From the NCBI RefSeq assembly GCF_002904295.1, contig NZ_PPHG01000080.1, forward strand, positions 206,886-263,242: a DNA stretch of 56,357 bases. The letters are read 5' to 3'. A program made the position numbers and the translations under genes. The notes under the pieces were generated by a model that was not told the DNA's origin, did no database searches, and was given only the letters and a program-made list of their open reading frames with translations. This DNA is from Amycolatopsis sp. CA-128772 (GTDB taxonomy: Bacteria; Actinomycetota; Actinomycetes; Mycobacteriales; Pseudonocardiaceae). Below, in pieces: positions 50,054 to 55,930 of this stretch (positions within the stretch are counted from its first letter, which is position 1; every line of letters starts with the position of its first letter).

Positions 50054-50477
50054 CGGGGCCGGCCCTGTGCTCGATCCGCGTGCGTGCGCTCGGCGTGAGC
50101 CCGAACTCTTGCGCGTACCCGCGGACCACCGCGGCGGCGTCGCGCTGAACCTGTAGCGCCGGGTTACGGACCTGTCCGCCGTGCAAGCCGGTCACGAGCA
50201 CGTCGGACACGGCGAGCAGCTCGGACGCCCGGCGGTGCGTCACCACGGCTTCGCAGTAGCAGACGAGCGCGTCACGGTCCGCGGCGAACGCGATCCCCAT
50301 CGAATCCAGCTCGCGCACCGTGTAGTCCCACACGTCGCGGACGTCGTCGGCGAGCCCGGCCGGCGCCGCCGGCGGGAGCCCGCGCGGCAACGGCTCGTGC
50401 TGGTTGATCCGGTCGGCGCGGGTGCCGTCGAGTAGCTTGAGCGCGGTCGGCTTCGGCGCGCGGCCTGGTCGTGCCAC
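50016..50477 (-). CDS. terS: Terminase small subunit, P27 type
   Basis: 153 residues: MARPGRAPKPTALKLLDGTR is the signature start of P27-family small terminases, followed by a helical DNA-recognition part (DVWDYTVRELDSMGIAFAAD, ALQVQRDAAAVVRGYAQEFGLTPSARTRI). It binds the packaging site and regulates the large subunit. GTG 50477 is the start. Confidence 0.88.
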   Translation of the reverse strand: MARPGRAPKPTALKLLDGTRADRINQHEPLPRGLPPAAPAGLADDVRDVWDYTVRELDSMGIAFAADRDALVCYCEAVVTHRRASELLAVSDVLVTGLHGGQVRNPALQVQRDAAAVVRGYAQEFGLTPSARTRIEHRAGPDGSEENPFAGTG

Positions 50478-50604
50478 CTGCGCACCTCCCGTGCTGGATC
50501 ACTCGTTTGGGTAACTCGGTTCGGCCAATTCGTCACGCTGCGCGCGTCACTACGGGGCGCAATGTCCGGCCGTCGGCCCCCGTGATTCCGACCCCCCTAG
50601 GGGG
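50478..50604. other. Non-coding segment before terS; possible cos region
   Basis: About 119 bases between the 31-residue peptide gene and terS carry no gene. CCCCCTAGGGGG, a perfect 12-bp palindrome at 50593-50604, includes the stop of the peptide gene. The place just upstream of terS and the HNH/terminase arrangement make this segment a reasonable candidate for the packaging site. It may be only a hairpin. Ends of the virion DNA are needed to decide. Confidence 0.3.
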
Positions 50605-50692
50605 TGCTGAGCTGCTGTGCTGTCCAAAGTAGACCGACGGTGAGCAGCACCAGCACGGCGAGCAAGAGCACGAGCACGCGCAGGGTGTTCAC
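50597..50692 (-). CDS. 31-residue single-pass membrane peptide
   Basis: GTG 50692, with GGAGCAACC upstream, opens MNTLRVLVLLLAVLVLLTVG followed by LLWTAQQLSTP. It is one transmembrane helix with a short polar end. Such peptides are common in phages and often unannotated. The function is unknown. Confidence 0.55.
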   Translation of the reverse strand: MNTLRVLVLLLAVLVLLTVGLLWTAQQLSTP

Positions 50693-50718
50693 GGTTGCTC
50701 CGGTCCGTTTGGTGTGTG

Positions 50719-50771
50719 TGGGCGCACGGCCGGGAGTTGAACCCGGTTGCCGGTGCCGCTCTCGTGCGCCC
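50719..50771 (-). ncRNA. tRNA-like minihelix (acceptor plus T-arm)
   Basis: Two pairing arms are seen: a perfect 9-bp outer stem (50763-50771 with 50720-50728) followed by A, like an acceptor stem and discriminator, and a 5-bp stem with loop TTCAACT (50730-50746), like a T-arm. Only about 16 bases remain where D- and anticodon arms should be. It lies 19 bases from a complete tRNA-Met. It may be a decayed tRNA, a functional minihelix or chance. Confidence 0.4.
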
Positions 50772-50790
50772 GTGGGTACCCGCGGCGTCG

Positions 50791-50863
50791 TGGCGGGGGC
50801 CGGACTTGAACCGGCGTCCTCCGGGTTATGAGCCCGGCGCGCTACCGACTGCGCTACCCCGCT
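50791..50863 (-). tRNA. tRNA-Met (CAU), with some initiator-like features
   Basis: 73 bases fold as a full cloverleaf: D-stem GCGC/GCGC, anticodon arm CCGGG-CTCATAA-CCCGG with anticodon CAT, T-arm GCCGG-TTCAAGT-CCGGC. The acceptor stem has an A1:C72 mismatch with six good pairs after it. The anticodon stem ends in three G:C pairs (29-31 with 39-41). Both are hallmarks of initiator tRNA, although the C11:G24 pair is elongator-like. CCA is not encoded. Confidence 0.88.
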
Positions 50864-50868
50864 CGGGT

Positions 50869-51084
50869 CTAGAGCACGGCTCGCACGAAACAGTCCTTCG
50901 CTTCGAGGAGCTTCCGAAGTCCGGCGCTCAGCTCGGCGCCGTCGTCGAGCTTGCCGATCATGTCGGCGGCGAGGTCGCAGCACGCCTGAGAGACGGTGCG
51001 CATGTCCTCGCGCGACAGGTGGTCGGCGTCAAAGAACCGGGCAATGTGGACAGTGCCGGGGTGTCGCCCCGTGGTGTCGATCAC
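50869..51084 (-). CDS. Acb2/Tad1-like small protein (candidate anti-defence sponge)
   Basis: 71 residues: IARFFDADHLSREDMRTVSQ, then CDLAADMIGKLDDGAELSAG and LRKLLEAKDCFVRAVL. The pattern, a His/Leu start followed by a helical hairpin ending LRKLLEAKD-VRA, matches small actinophage proteins of the Acb2/Tad1 helical type. Characterised members bind cyclic nucleotides and block CBASS or Thoeris signalling. Activity here is inferred from family only. GTG 51084 overlaps the previous stop. Confidence 0.65.
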   Translation of the reverse strand: MIDTTGRHPGTVHIARFFDADHLSREDMRTVSQACCDLAADMIGKLDDGAELSAGLRKLLEAKDCFVRAVL

Positions 51085-51323
51085 CGGTCGACCGTGAGGT
51101 TGTTGGGCTGGATAGAGATGCTCACGTTCCGGCTCGTATCGGAGTGGTGCCCGGACGCGTGCACGGTGACGCCGAGCCCGTCACGCTCGGGGAAGTCGGC
51201 AAGTTCGGCGCGGATGAACTCGCGGACCCGGTCGGCCTGTGAGGGGTCGCCAGTCACGGTCTGCTGGTCGAGCTGGTCGAGCGCGCCGGCGACGGTGCCG
51301 GACGCGTGCATAGAGAAGCTCAC
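51081..51323 (-). CDS. Hypothetical phage protein
   Basis: 80 residues from GTG 51323 (AAAGGACAGC upstream): SGTVAGALDQLDQQTVTGD, DRVREFIRAELADFP and VTVHASGHHSDTSRNVSISI. The pattern of one helix pair and a beta end is common in actinophages next to Acb2-like genes. The function is unknown. Coupled to the next gene (GTGA). Confidence 0.65.
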   Translation of the reverse strand: MSFSMHASGTVAGALDQLDQQTVTGDPSQADRVREFIRAELADFPERDGLGVTVHASGHHSDTSRNVSISIQPNNLTVDR

Positions 51324-51375
51324 GGGGGGCTGTCCTTTCGTGTGCGGTTTGCCCGGCGCACGAAAGGTGGCCGGG

Positions 51376-51633
51376 TTACTGGGGCGGGTCGAATACGCCG
51401 GCGTCGACGCCCTTGACGAACGCGTCCCATTCGGCGGCGGTGTAGACGAGCGGGTTGCCGCGGTCGGCGGCGTCGCGGACGACGGTGTACGTGGTGGTCT
51501 GGCCGGCGTCGTCGGCGTGGTCGACGTAGGCAACTTCGACGGTGGCGCCGCTCGGCGCGGTGTAGGTGTGCCATTCGGCGCCGGCTAGGTCGAGCTGGTC
51601 GCGGATGGCGGCTTTTTCGTCGTCAGTCGTCAC
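51376..51633 (-). CDS. DUF397 protein
   Basis: From GTG 51633, 85 residues: GAEWHTYTAPSGATVEVAYV, TYTVVRDAADRGNPLVYTAA and EWDAFVKGVDAGVFDPP. This is DUF397, which in actinomycetes pairs with Scr1/WhiJ-type XRE regulators and may act as a toxin-like or effector partner. The matching XRE gene lies 4.3 kb away at the right edge of the window instead of next to it. The gene overlaps the end of the HNH gene. Confidence 0.8.
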   Translation of the reverse strand: MTTDDEKAAIRDQLDLAGAEWHTYTAPSGATVEVAYVDHADDAGQTTTYTVVRDAADRGNPLVYTAAEWDAFVKGVDAGVFDPPQ

Positions 51634-51973
51634 GGCTGGAGCGTATCCGCGCGGCTGCTCGGCGGGACTCGTCGGCCGTCTTGCCGGCGTGGTGCTCGAC
51701 GCAGAGGCTTTGCAAGTTGGCCGGGTCGTACCGGTCGCCACCCTCTGAGAGCGCCGTGACGTGGTCGACGTGCTCGGCGAGCCGTATGCACCCGTCCGTC
51801 TGACAGAGCGGGTGTGCGGCTAGCTGAGCGGCTCGTATGCGGCGCCATCGGCGGGTACTTCCGCCGTCCCACGATGCCGGCCGGTTCGACCAGCTCGGCG
51901 AGCAGCTCGGGCACCGCTTGCCGGCGGGTACGACGTTGCCGCATCGGCACGCGCGGGGTGGCCGGCTTGGCAC
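51623..51973 (-). CDS. HNH endonuclease of the packaging module
   Basis: From GTG 51973, 116 residues. Zinc pairs (CRCG, CPSC) come first, then the HNH motif: CIRLAEHVDHVTALSEGGD, PANLQSLCVEHHAGKTA. HNH proteins next to terminase genes are needed with terminase for cos cleavage in many HK97-like phages. GAGGGGG precedes the start. It is first in the leftward operon after the 18-bp palindrome. Confidence 0.88.
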   Translation of the reverse strand: MPSRPPRACRCGNVVPAGKRCPSCSPSWSNRPASWDGGSTRRWRRIRAAQLAAHPLCQTDGCIRLAEHVDHVTALSEGGDRYDPANLQSLCVEHHAGKTADESRRAAARIRSSRDD

Positions 51974-51994
51974 TGGTGTAACGCCCCCTCGGTA

Positions 51995-52012
51995 ATAAAC
52001 GATATCGTTTAT
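51995..52012. promoter_or_regulatory. Perfect 18-bp AT-rich palindromic operator
   Basis: ATAAACGATATCGTTTAT is a perfect inverted repeat centred at 52003/52004, in the 72-base gap between divergent genes. Its AT content is exceptional in this sequence. It overlaps promoter-like TTATGT (rightward) and TTTATT (leftward), so a bound repressor would block both the packaging/structural operon and the short rightward operon. Confidence 0.65.
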
Positions 52013-52045
52013 GTAAGACCACCGACTGAGAGGGACACAGGGACC

Positions 52046-52246
52046 ATGAGCCTGTTCAGCTACTACAGCGTTTGGTACACAATCGACGGTGTCGACGAGC
52101 TCCACACGGCTCAGTGCTCGACGGTGCTCGACGAGACGACCACGGACGACTTTCCGGCCATGATCGGCGCGCGACTCTGGGGCAGCGCCGAAGACGGCAA
52201 CACGCGGGTCACGGTGGTTCGGTTCTCGCGTCTGGCGTGGTCATGA
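52046..52246 (+). CDS. Hypothetical phage protein, 66 residues
   Basis: ATG 52046 with GAGAGGGACACAGGG upstream. The protein reads FSYYSVWYTIDGVDELHTAQ and DDFPAMIGARLWGSAEDGNT, alpha/beta in pattern. First gene of the rightward operon from the palindromic operator. No family is recognised. Its stop overlaps the next start (ATGA). Confidence 0.65.
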   Translation: MSLFSYYSVWYTIDGVDELHTAQCSTVLDETTTDDFPAMIGARLWGSAEDGNTRVTVVRFSRLAWS

Positions 52247-52473
52247 TGGCCGGCATGTTCGAATTCCTAGGGAACGTGCTCGGTCCCGTCTTCGCCTGGT
52301 GGGGCCACCTGGTGTCCGTGGTCACGGGCGGGAGCGTGCTCGTCGGCGTCGCCGAGCTGCTCGGCCTGGTCCTGGTGGTCACGCTGCTCGTCGTCTTCGG
52401 TCCGGCGCCGGCGGGGCGGCGCCGGCGGGCCGGCCGCGGATCCAAAATCCTCGAGAACGGGTCTGGCGAGTGA
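52243..52473 (+). CDS. Small phage membrane protein
   Basis: 76 residues: amphipathic start (FEFLGNVLGPVFAWWGHLV), one strong hydrophobic segment (VAELLGLVLVVTLLVVFG) and a basic tail (RRRRAGRGSK). It may sit in the membrane with its basic end inside. The function is unknown. Coupled to both neighbours. Confidence 0.6.
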   Translation: MMAGMFEFLGNVLGPVFAWWGHLVSVVTGGSVLVGVAELLGLVLVVTLLVVFGPAPAGRRRRAGRGSKILENGSGE

Positions 52474-52865
52474 CCGGCGACGAGCCTCGCCGCGGACCCG
52501 GCCGGCCGTCGATCGGCGGCAAGGCGCACATTGCGTTCGGCGACCGTCTCGCGCTGCTCGACGAGTGGGCAGCGCGGCACGGCGTTGCGAAGCGGGCGGA
52601 CGCCGCTCGTGAGGCGGTTGACGTGCTGGTTGCGCGTGACCGGCTGCTCGCGGCCTGGTCGGCGGCGGCGGACGGGTTGCCGGCGGACTCGCCGGCGGCG
52701 GAAGTGCTCCGCCGGTGCGTCGGCGAGCTGCTCGCCGCGGGCAATCTGCCCGGCCTGGTGACGGCCGGCGAGTACGTCACGGACTTGGCTGCGCCGGCCG
52801 CGGATGCGCCGCCGAGCCGCACAGGGATGCGTACCGGACGCGCCCGGCGCTTGAGCGCGGACTAG
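52470..52865 (+). CDS. Putative ribbon-helix-helix DNA-binding protein
   Basis: GTG 52470 overlaps the previous stop. 131 residues: RRGPGRPSIGGKAHIAFGDR then LALLDEWAARHGVAKRADAAREAV has the strand-helix-helix pattern of RHH/CopG regulators. A helical part follows. It may regulate the small operon or the palindromic operator. A strong terminator follows 18 bases after its stop. Confidence 0.55.
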   Translation: MTGDEPRRGPGRPSIGGKAHIAFGDRLALLDEWAARHGVAKRADAAREAVDVLVARDRLLAAWSAAADGLPADSPAAEVLRRCVGELLAAGNLPGLVTAGEYVTDLAAPAADAPPSRTGMRTGRARRLSAD

Positions 52866-52882
52866 GTCCGTGGCTGATTGTC

Positions 52883-52919
52883 CGAACGGCCCCCAACCGC
52901 AAGGGTTGGGGGCCGTTCG
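52883..52919. terminator. Strong bidirectional hairpin terminator
   Basis: CGAACGGCCCCCAACC (52883-52898) pairs perfectly with 52904-52919, a 16-bp stem with loop GCAAG. It closes the rightward operon and faces the leftward operon coming from 55.8 kb. Confidence 0.8.
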
Positions 52920-52963
52920 CGTATCGCCGGGCCGGGACGTGGCCAGCCGGCGAGTCTTCCCCG

Positions 52964-53104
52964 TTGAACAGCTCGCAGCACCGTTCGGAACGCCTGTGCG
53001 GACACTTGACCCACACTGACAACCCCGAGGGTTACACGGGCTGTCCAGGCTGCTCAAGCGCGACGCGTGTCGGGTGCATCGCGCGTGAACGTTTCCGATA
53101 GGGC
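52964..53104 (+). CDS. Doubtful small Cys-rich frame
   Basis: Between the terminator and the convergent gene at 53105, a TTG opens a 46-residue frame with CGHLTHTDNPEGYTGCPGC, a zinc-binding-like pattern seen in small actinophage proteins. No ribosome site or common start is seen, so it may not be translated. Confidence 0.3.
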
Positions 53105-53299
53105 TCAGAAGAGCCCCGGCCGCGGGAACCACTCAAGCCGTCGTTGGTCGCCGCAGTCGTCGCACGTGTCCTTTTCCCAGTGGCCTTGCGTGCGCGTAAG
53201 CCACTCGGATGAGACGCGTTCGTGTTTGCAAGTCTTCGGGATGCGCGCGCCGTCGCGCTCGGCGTCCCGCTTGGCTCGCGCCTTCGGTTCTCGTGCCAT
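53105..53299 (-). CDS. Small zinc-finger-like phage protein
   Basis: 64 residues from ATG 53299: a basic start (AREPKARAKRDAERDGA), then CKHERVSSEWL and CDDCGDQRRLEWFP, with three Cys and one His placed to bind zinc. It may bind nucleic acid. Last gene of the leftward early-region operon. Confidence 0.6.
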   Translation of the reverse strand: MAREPKARAKRDAERDGARIPKTCKHERVSSEWLTRTQGHWEKDTCDDCGDQRRLEWFPRPGLF

Positions 53300-53311
53300 G
53301 CCGGGGCGGGG

Positions 53312-53440
53312 TCACGACCACCCGGCGTGTTTGCGCCACGCCGCTTCCGCTTCCGGGGTGCCGGGCTCGGCGACGACCACGTCATCGGGCAAGTCCGGGA
53401 CGACCGGGTCGGCGGGTTTCTCCTGCTCGGCGTCGGTCAC
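53312..53440 (-). CDS. Small acidic protein, 42 residues
   Basis: GTG 53440 overlaps the previous stop (GTGA). The acidic 42-residue product (PADPVVPDLPDDVVVAEPG, then EAEAAWRKHAGWS) has no recognised family. Overlap with the preceding gene supports its reality. Confidence 0.5.
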   Translation of the reverse strand: MTDAEQEKPADPVVPDLPDDVVVAEPGTPEAEAAWRKHAGWS

Positions 53441-53724
53441 TCGTCGTCGTCCTTCCTGTCGGTGTTGCTGCCCGCGCCGGGCGGCGCGGAGTCTGCGGGG
53501 GCTGCGCCGGCGCCGAGCTGGTCGCCGACGAGCCCGGCGCCGAACGCGGCGGCGTGGAGCTGCGCGTGGAGCCCGGGGGCGTGCTCGGTAGTGGGGAGCG
53601 CGGCGACGCCGACGGCCCACGGTGCGAAGACGCACGGGTGGTTGGCGCTCATGGCGCGGGCGGTCGCCGCGATTACTCGGCGGATGAGTCCGCGGGTGTC
53701 GGCGCTGAGCTGGTCGTCGTTCAT
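53437..53724 (-). CDS. Hypothetical phage protein, 95 residues
   Basis: MNDDQLSADTRGLIRRVIAA then TARAMSANHPCVFAPWAVGV and a Gly/Ala/Pro tail. The start overlaps the stop of the HTH gene (ATGA). No family is recognised. Confidence 0.6.
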   Translation of the reverse strand: MNDDQLSADTRGLIRRVIAATARAMSANHPCVFAPWAVGVAALPTTEHAPGLHAQLHAAAFGAGLVGDQLGAGAAPADSAPPGAGSNTDRKDDDE

Positions 53725-54110
53725 TCGGTCGGCCTGCTCCGCTTGCTGGTCGGGGGTGCGGACTCGTCGGCCGGCGGCTTGAACGCGGGACCGTGCCGGC
53801 GGATCGTGACGTTGGGATCGGCCTGGAGTCGCCGCCGTGCGGCGTCGGGTTTGAGCCCGAATTTCGCGGCGGCGGCTGCGATTGATCCGCCCCGGTTGTA
53901 CGCCTTACTTAGTGCCGGATCGGGCTTAATGGGCCGGGTCCCGGGCGGTCGCATTTTGGTGCCGGCCTTTTTGAGTAGCCGGTTGGCTTCGGCATAGCTG
54001 CGCCCGATTGCGTCTGCTACCCCGCGGATTGAGAGCCCGTCTTTTTCGTACTTTCGTTTACACCACTGAGCTAGTTCGGCTTCGTCGGTCGGCGGTTTGT
54101 CGTCTGTCAC
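53721..54110 (-). CDS. Helix-turn-helix protein with two HTH-like segments
   Basis: GTG 54110 overlaps the previous stop. 129 residues: WCKRKYEKDGLSIRGVADAI with GRSYAEANRLLKKAGTKMR is a helix-turn-helix as in pWHI-type actinomycete regulators; a second segment (ALSKAYNRGGSIAAAAAKFG, then LKPDAARRRLQAD) has the same look. It may bind DNA in early regulation. Basic C-terminus. Confidence 0.65.
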   Translation of the reverse strand: MTDDKPPTDEAELAQWCKRKYEKDGLSIRGVADAIGRSYAEANRLLKKAGTKMRPPGTRPIKPDPALSKAYNRGGSIAAAAAKFGLKPDAARRRLQADPNVTIRRHGPAFKPPADESAPPTSKRSRPTE

Positions 54111-54355
54111 AGACGTCGGTCCCTTTCGTTCATCATTTGCGCGTGCTTGAGTCGGTCGCCGCCTAGCTCGAACACCCGAGCAGCGTCGTAGCACCATTGG
54201 GGGTCGTCGCAGCGGATAAGCAGCGCTTTTCCGTCTTGCGGTCCGATCCGGAACACGATGTAGCCGTCTAGCTCGAAAACCTCTCGGGAGACTCTGTCTC
54301 CCTGGTCGACTCTCGTCACCACGCACGCGATTCGCGTATTTTCGGAGTCTTGCAT
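54107..54355 (-). CDS. Hypothetical phage protein, 82 residues
   Basis: Beta-rich: IACVVTRVDQGDRVSREVFE, DGYIVFRIGPQDGKALLIRC, then a helical end. Start overlaps the previous stop (TAATG). No family is recognised; it may pair with the next-upstream protein of similar size. Confidence 0.6.
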   Translation of the reverse strand: MQDSENTRIACVVTRVDQGDRVSREVFELDGYIVFRIGPQDGKALLIRCDDPQWCYDAARVFELGGDRLKHAQMMNERDRRL

Positions 54356-54600
54356 TATTCGGCTCGCGTATCGGTAGGGCCGGCCTCAAGCGCGTTGTTT
54401 TGATTTAGCATGGTCTTATTTGCAGCAGCTACAGCGTTGACAAAGTTTAGCCATGACACGGAGTCTCGGAAATCGAGATGCAAAAACGTGCTATTAATTC
54501 GGTCCTGGCCGATAATTATCCGCGCCGTACCCTCGGCGGAATCTAATTCGAATTCGACCGGCGTTCCGGCGCCAACGCGTACGTAGCCCTCAATTTGCAT
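54355..54600 (-). CDS. Hypothetical phage protein, 81 residues
   Basis: MQIEGYVRVGAGTPVEFELD, then GTARIIIGQDRINSTFLHLD and a helical part. Its DNA is visibly richer in A and T than its neighbours, a sign of a different origin. The function is unknown. Confidence 0.6.
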   Translation of the reverse strand: MQIEGYVRVGAGTPVEFELDSAEGTARIIIGQDRINSTFLHLDFRDSVSWLNFVNAVAAANKTMLNQNNALEAGPTDTRAE

Positions 54601-54621
54601 GGGCTGTAGTCCTCTCGGGTT

Positions 54622-54924
54622 TTACAGGGTGCCGCGGTGCGGCGGAAAGTCGTCGGGCGGGCGCCGTTGGTCCGGGACGGCGCCGGCGGGCGGGGGCGGG
54701 GCTCGGTGCCGGGGGAACGTGCTCCCGGGCGGCGCCGGCGGGAAGCGGGCGCGCGGGAGCATGGTCGTGGGCTGTTCGTGCGGCTCGACGGGCCGGCGGG
54801 GCTCGGCGACCGGCTCGGGGTGCAGCTCGGCGTCACGCCGGCCGTACCGCCACAGGGCGACCGTGCCGGCGACGACGGGAAGCACTTCGATCACGATGAG
54901 CGTGAGCAGGCCCGGCGCGGTCAC
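54622..54924 (-). CDS. Membrane-anchored proline-rich protein
   Basis: GTG 54924 overlaps the previous stop. 100 residues: one transmembrane segment at the start (GLLTLIVIEVLPVVAGTVAL), then WRYGRRDAE and a Pro/Arg-rich, probably disordered cytoplasmic tail. No family is recognised. Confidence 0.6.
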   Translation of the reverse strand: MTAPGLLTLIVIEVLPVVAGTVALWRYGRRDAELHPEPVAEPRRPVEPHEQPTTMLPRARFPPAPPGSTFPRHRAPPPPAGAVPDQRRPPDDFPPHRGTL

Positions 54925-55286
54925 GGGGCGCCGGGCGCGTGCCCGCCGTCGGCCTCTGGGAGAACCACCGCCGGCGCTTTGGGGTCCCCCGGGCGGGCGA
55001 GCGTGCGCAGTCGTTCGACGACGTCCCCGAGCGTCCCGGCGGTGCGCCACACGGGATCACCGTCGGCGTTCCTTTGCTCGGCGCGTACGCGCGCGGCGTC
55101 CATGATGATGACGACTCGCGTACCGAGGTGCTCGGCGTCGTCGCCGGCGCCGCGCACGTACGCGCCGTTGTAGGTCAGCACGTCGTCAACCAGTTCCGGG
55201 CACCAGTGAGCCCCGTCGTCTTCGTTGACCATCCGCGCTAGCTCGCCTAGGGCTCGTTCGTACTCGGCGTAGGACTCTTCGGTCAC
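54921..55286 (-). CDS. Hypothetical phage protein, 121 residues
   Basis: GTG 55286 has GGAGG eight bases upstream, better than the upstream in-frame choice. MTEESYAEYERALGELARMV, then CPELVDDVLTYNGAYVRGAG and RVVIIMDAARVRAEQRNADG. No family is recognised. Overlaps on both sides (GTGA) place it in the operon. Confidence 0.6.
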   Translation of the reverse strand: MTEESYAEYERALGELARMVNEDDGAHWCPELVDDVLTYNGAYVRGAGDDAEHLGTRVVIIMDAARVRAEQRNADGDPVWRTAGTLGDVVERLRTLARPGDPKAPAVVLPEADGGHAPGAP

Positions 55287-55669
55287 GGCGTGTTCCTCCC
55301 AGTTGTGCGCGAGCTGCTCGGGACTACGCAACGGCGGCCGTCAGTAAGCCGCCGCGGGGTGGTGGGAGTGCGCAGGACCGGCGGGCGGACACACCGCCGG
55401 TCCCGCACACGAATGTGGAAGTCCGCCCGCGCTTCGAGGGGGCCGGCGTCGGGGGCGCCGGTCGCGCGGGCGGACATGAGGGTGCGACGTTGGGCGCGCA
55501 GGTGCGCCACCATGCGGCGGCGGCGCGCTCGGCAATGCCGGCACCAAAGTCGGTAGTGGTCTCGGTCGTGCCAGCGCCAGAGGGGCAAGGCGATCACCAG
55601 CACAAGGGCGAGACCGATGAGACCGGTCACAACCGTCTCAGCACTCTGTGAGACGGTAGCCGCGATCAC
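55283..55669 (-). CDS. Membrane protein with a basic cytoplasmic tail
   Basis: GTG 55669 overlaps the stop of the 40-residue gene upstream, and its own stop overlaps the next start. 128 residues: one transmembrane segment (TVVTGLIGLALVLVIALPLW), then CRHCRARRRR and an Arg-rich tail. The reciprocal GTGA overlaps are the main evidence. The function is unknown. Confidence 0.5.
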   Translation of the reverse strand: MIAATVSQSAETVVTGLIGLALVLVIALPLWRWHDRDHYRLWCRHCRARRRRMVAHLRAQRRTLMSARATGAPDAGPLEARADFHIRVRDRRCVRPPVLRTPTTPRRLTDGRRCVVPSSSRTTGRNTP

Positions 55670-55788
55670 AGGCCGCGCCCGCGGCGGCGATCGCGGATGC
55701 AACTCACCACGAGGTAGAGGCAGAATCCGCCCCCGAGCAGCAGGAGTGCGCCTAGTAGGGGTAATACGGCGGCGTAGTATGCGGGCAT
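55666..55788 (-). CDS. 40-residue membrane peptide
   Basis: ATG 55788 opens MPAYYAAVLPLLGALLLLGG, then GFCLYLVVSCIRDRRRGRGL. One transmembrane helix and a basic end. GAGG lies upstream. It is the first gene of the leftward operon and is coupled to the next gene by a GTGA overlap. Confidence 0.5.
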   Translation of the reverse strand: MPAYYAAVLPLLGALLLLGGGFCLYLVVSCIRDRRRGRGL

Positions 55789-55930
55789 AACGGGGGCGTC
55801 CTCGCGTCGTCGAACCGTCTCGTTCTGTCTCAATGCTGCGTGACGATCGTGACGGATGCCTGCTCGCGATGCAAGTGCGGGGGTGCGGGTTCAGTCGCGC
55901 GGGTGCGTGACGGTGGACTACCGTTCGGCC

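Noticed and set aside
50597..50983. Long leftward frame over the tRNA region
   Set aside because: It runs through a complete tRNA-Met; only its last 31 codons, with their own start and ribosome site, look real.
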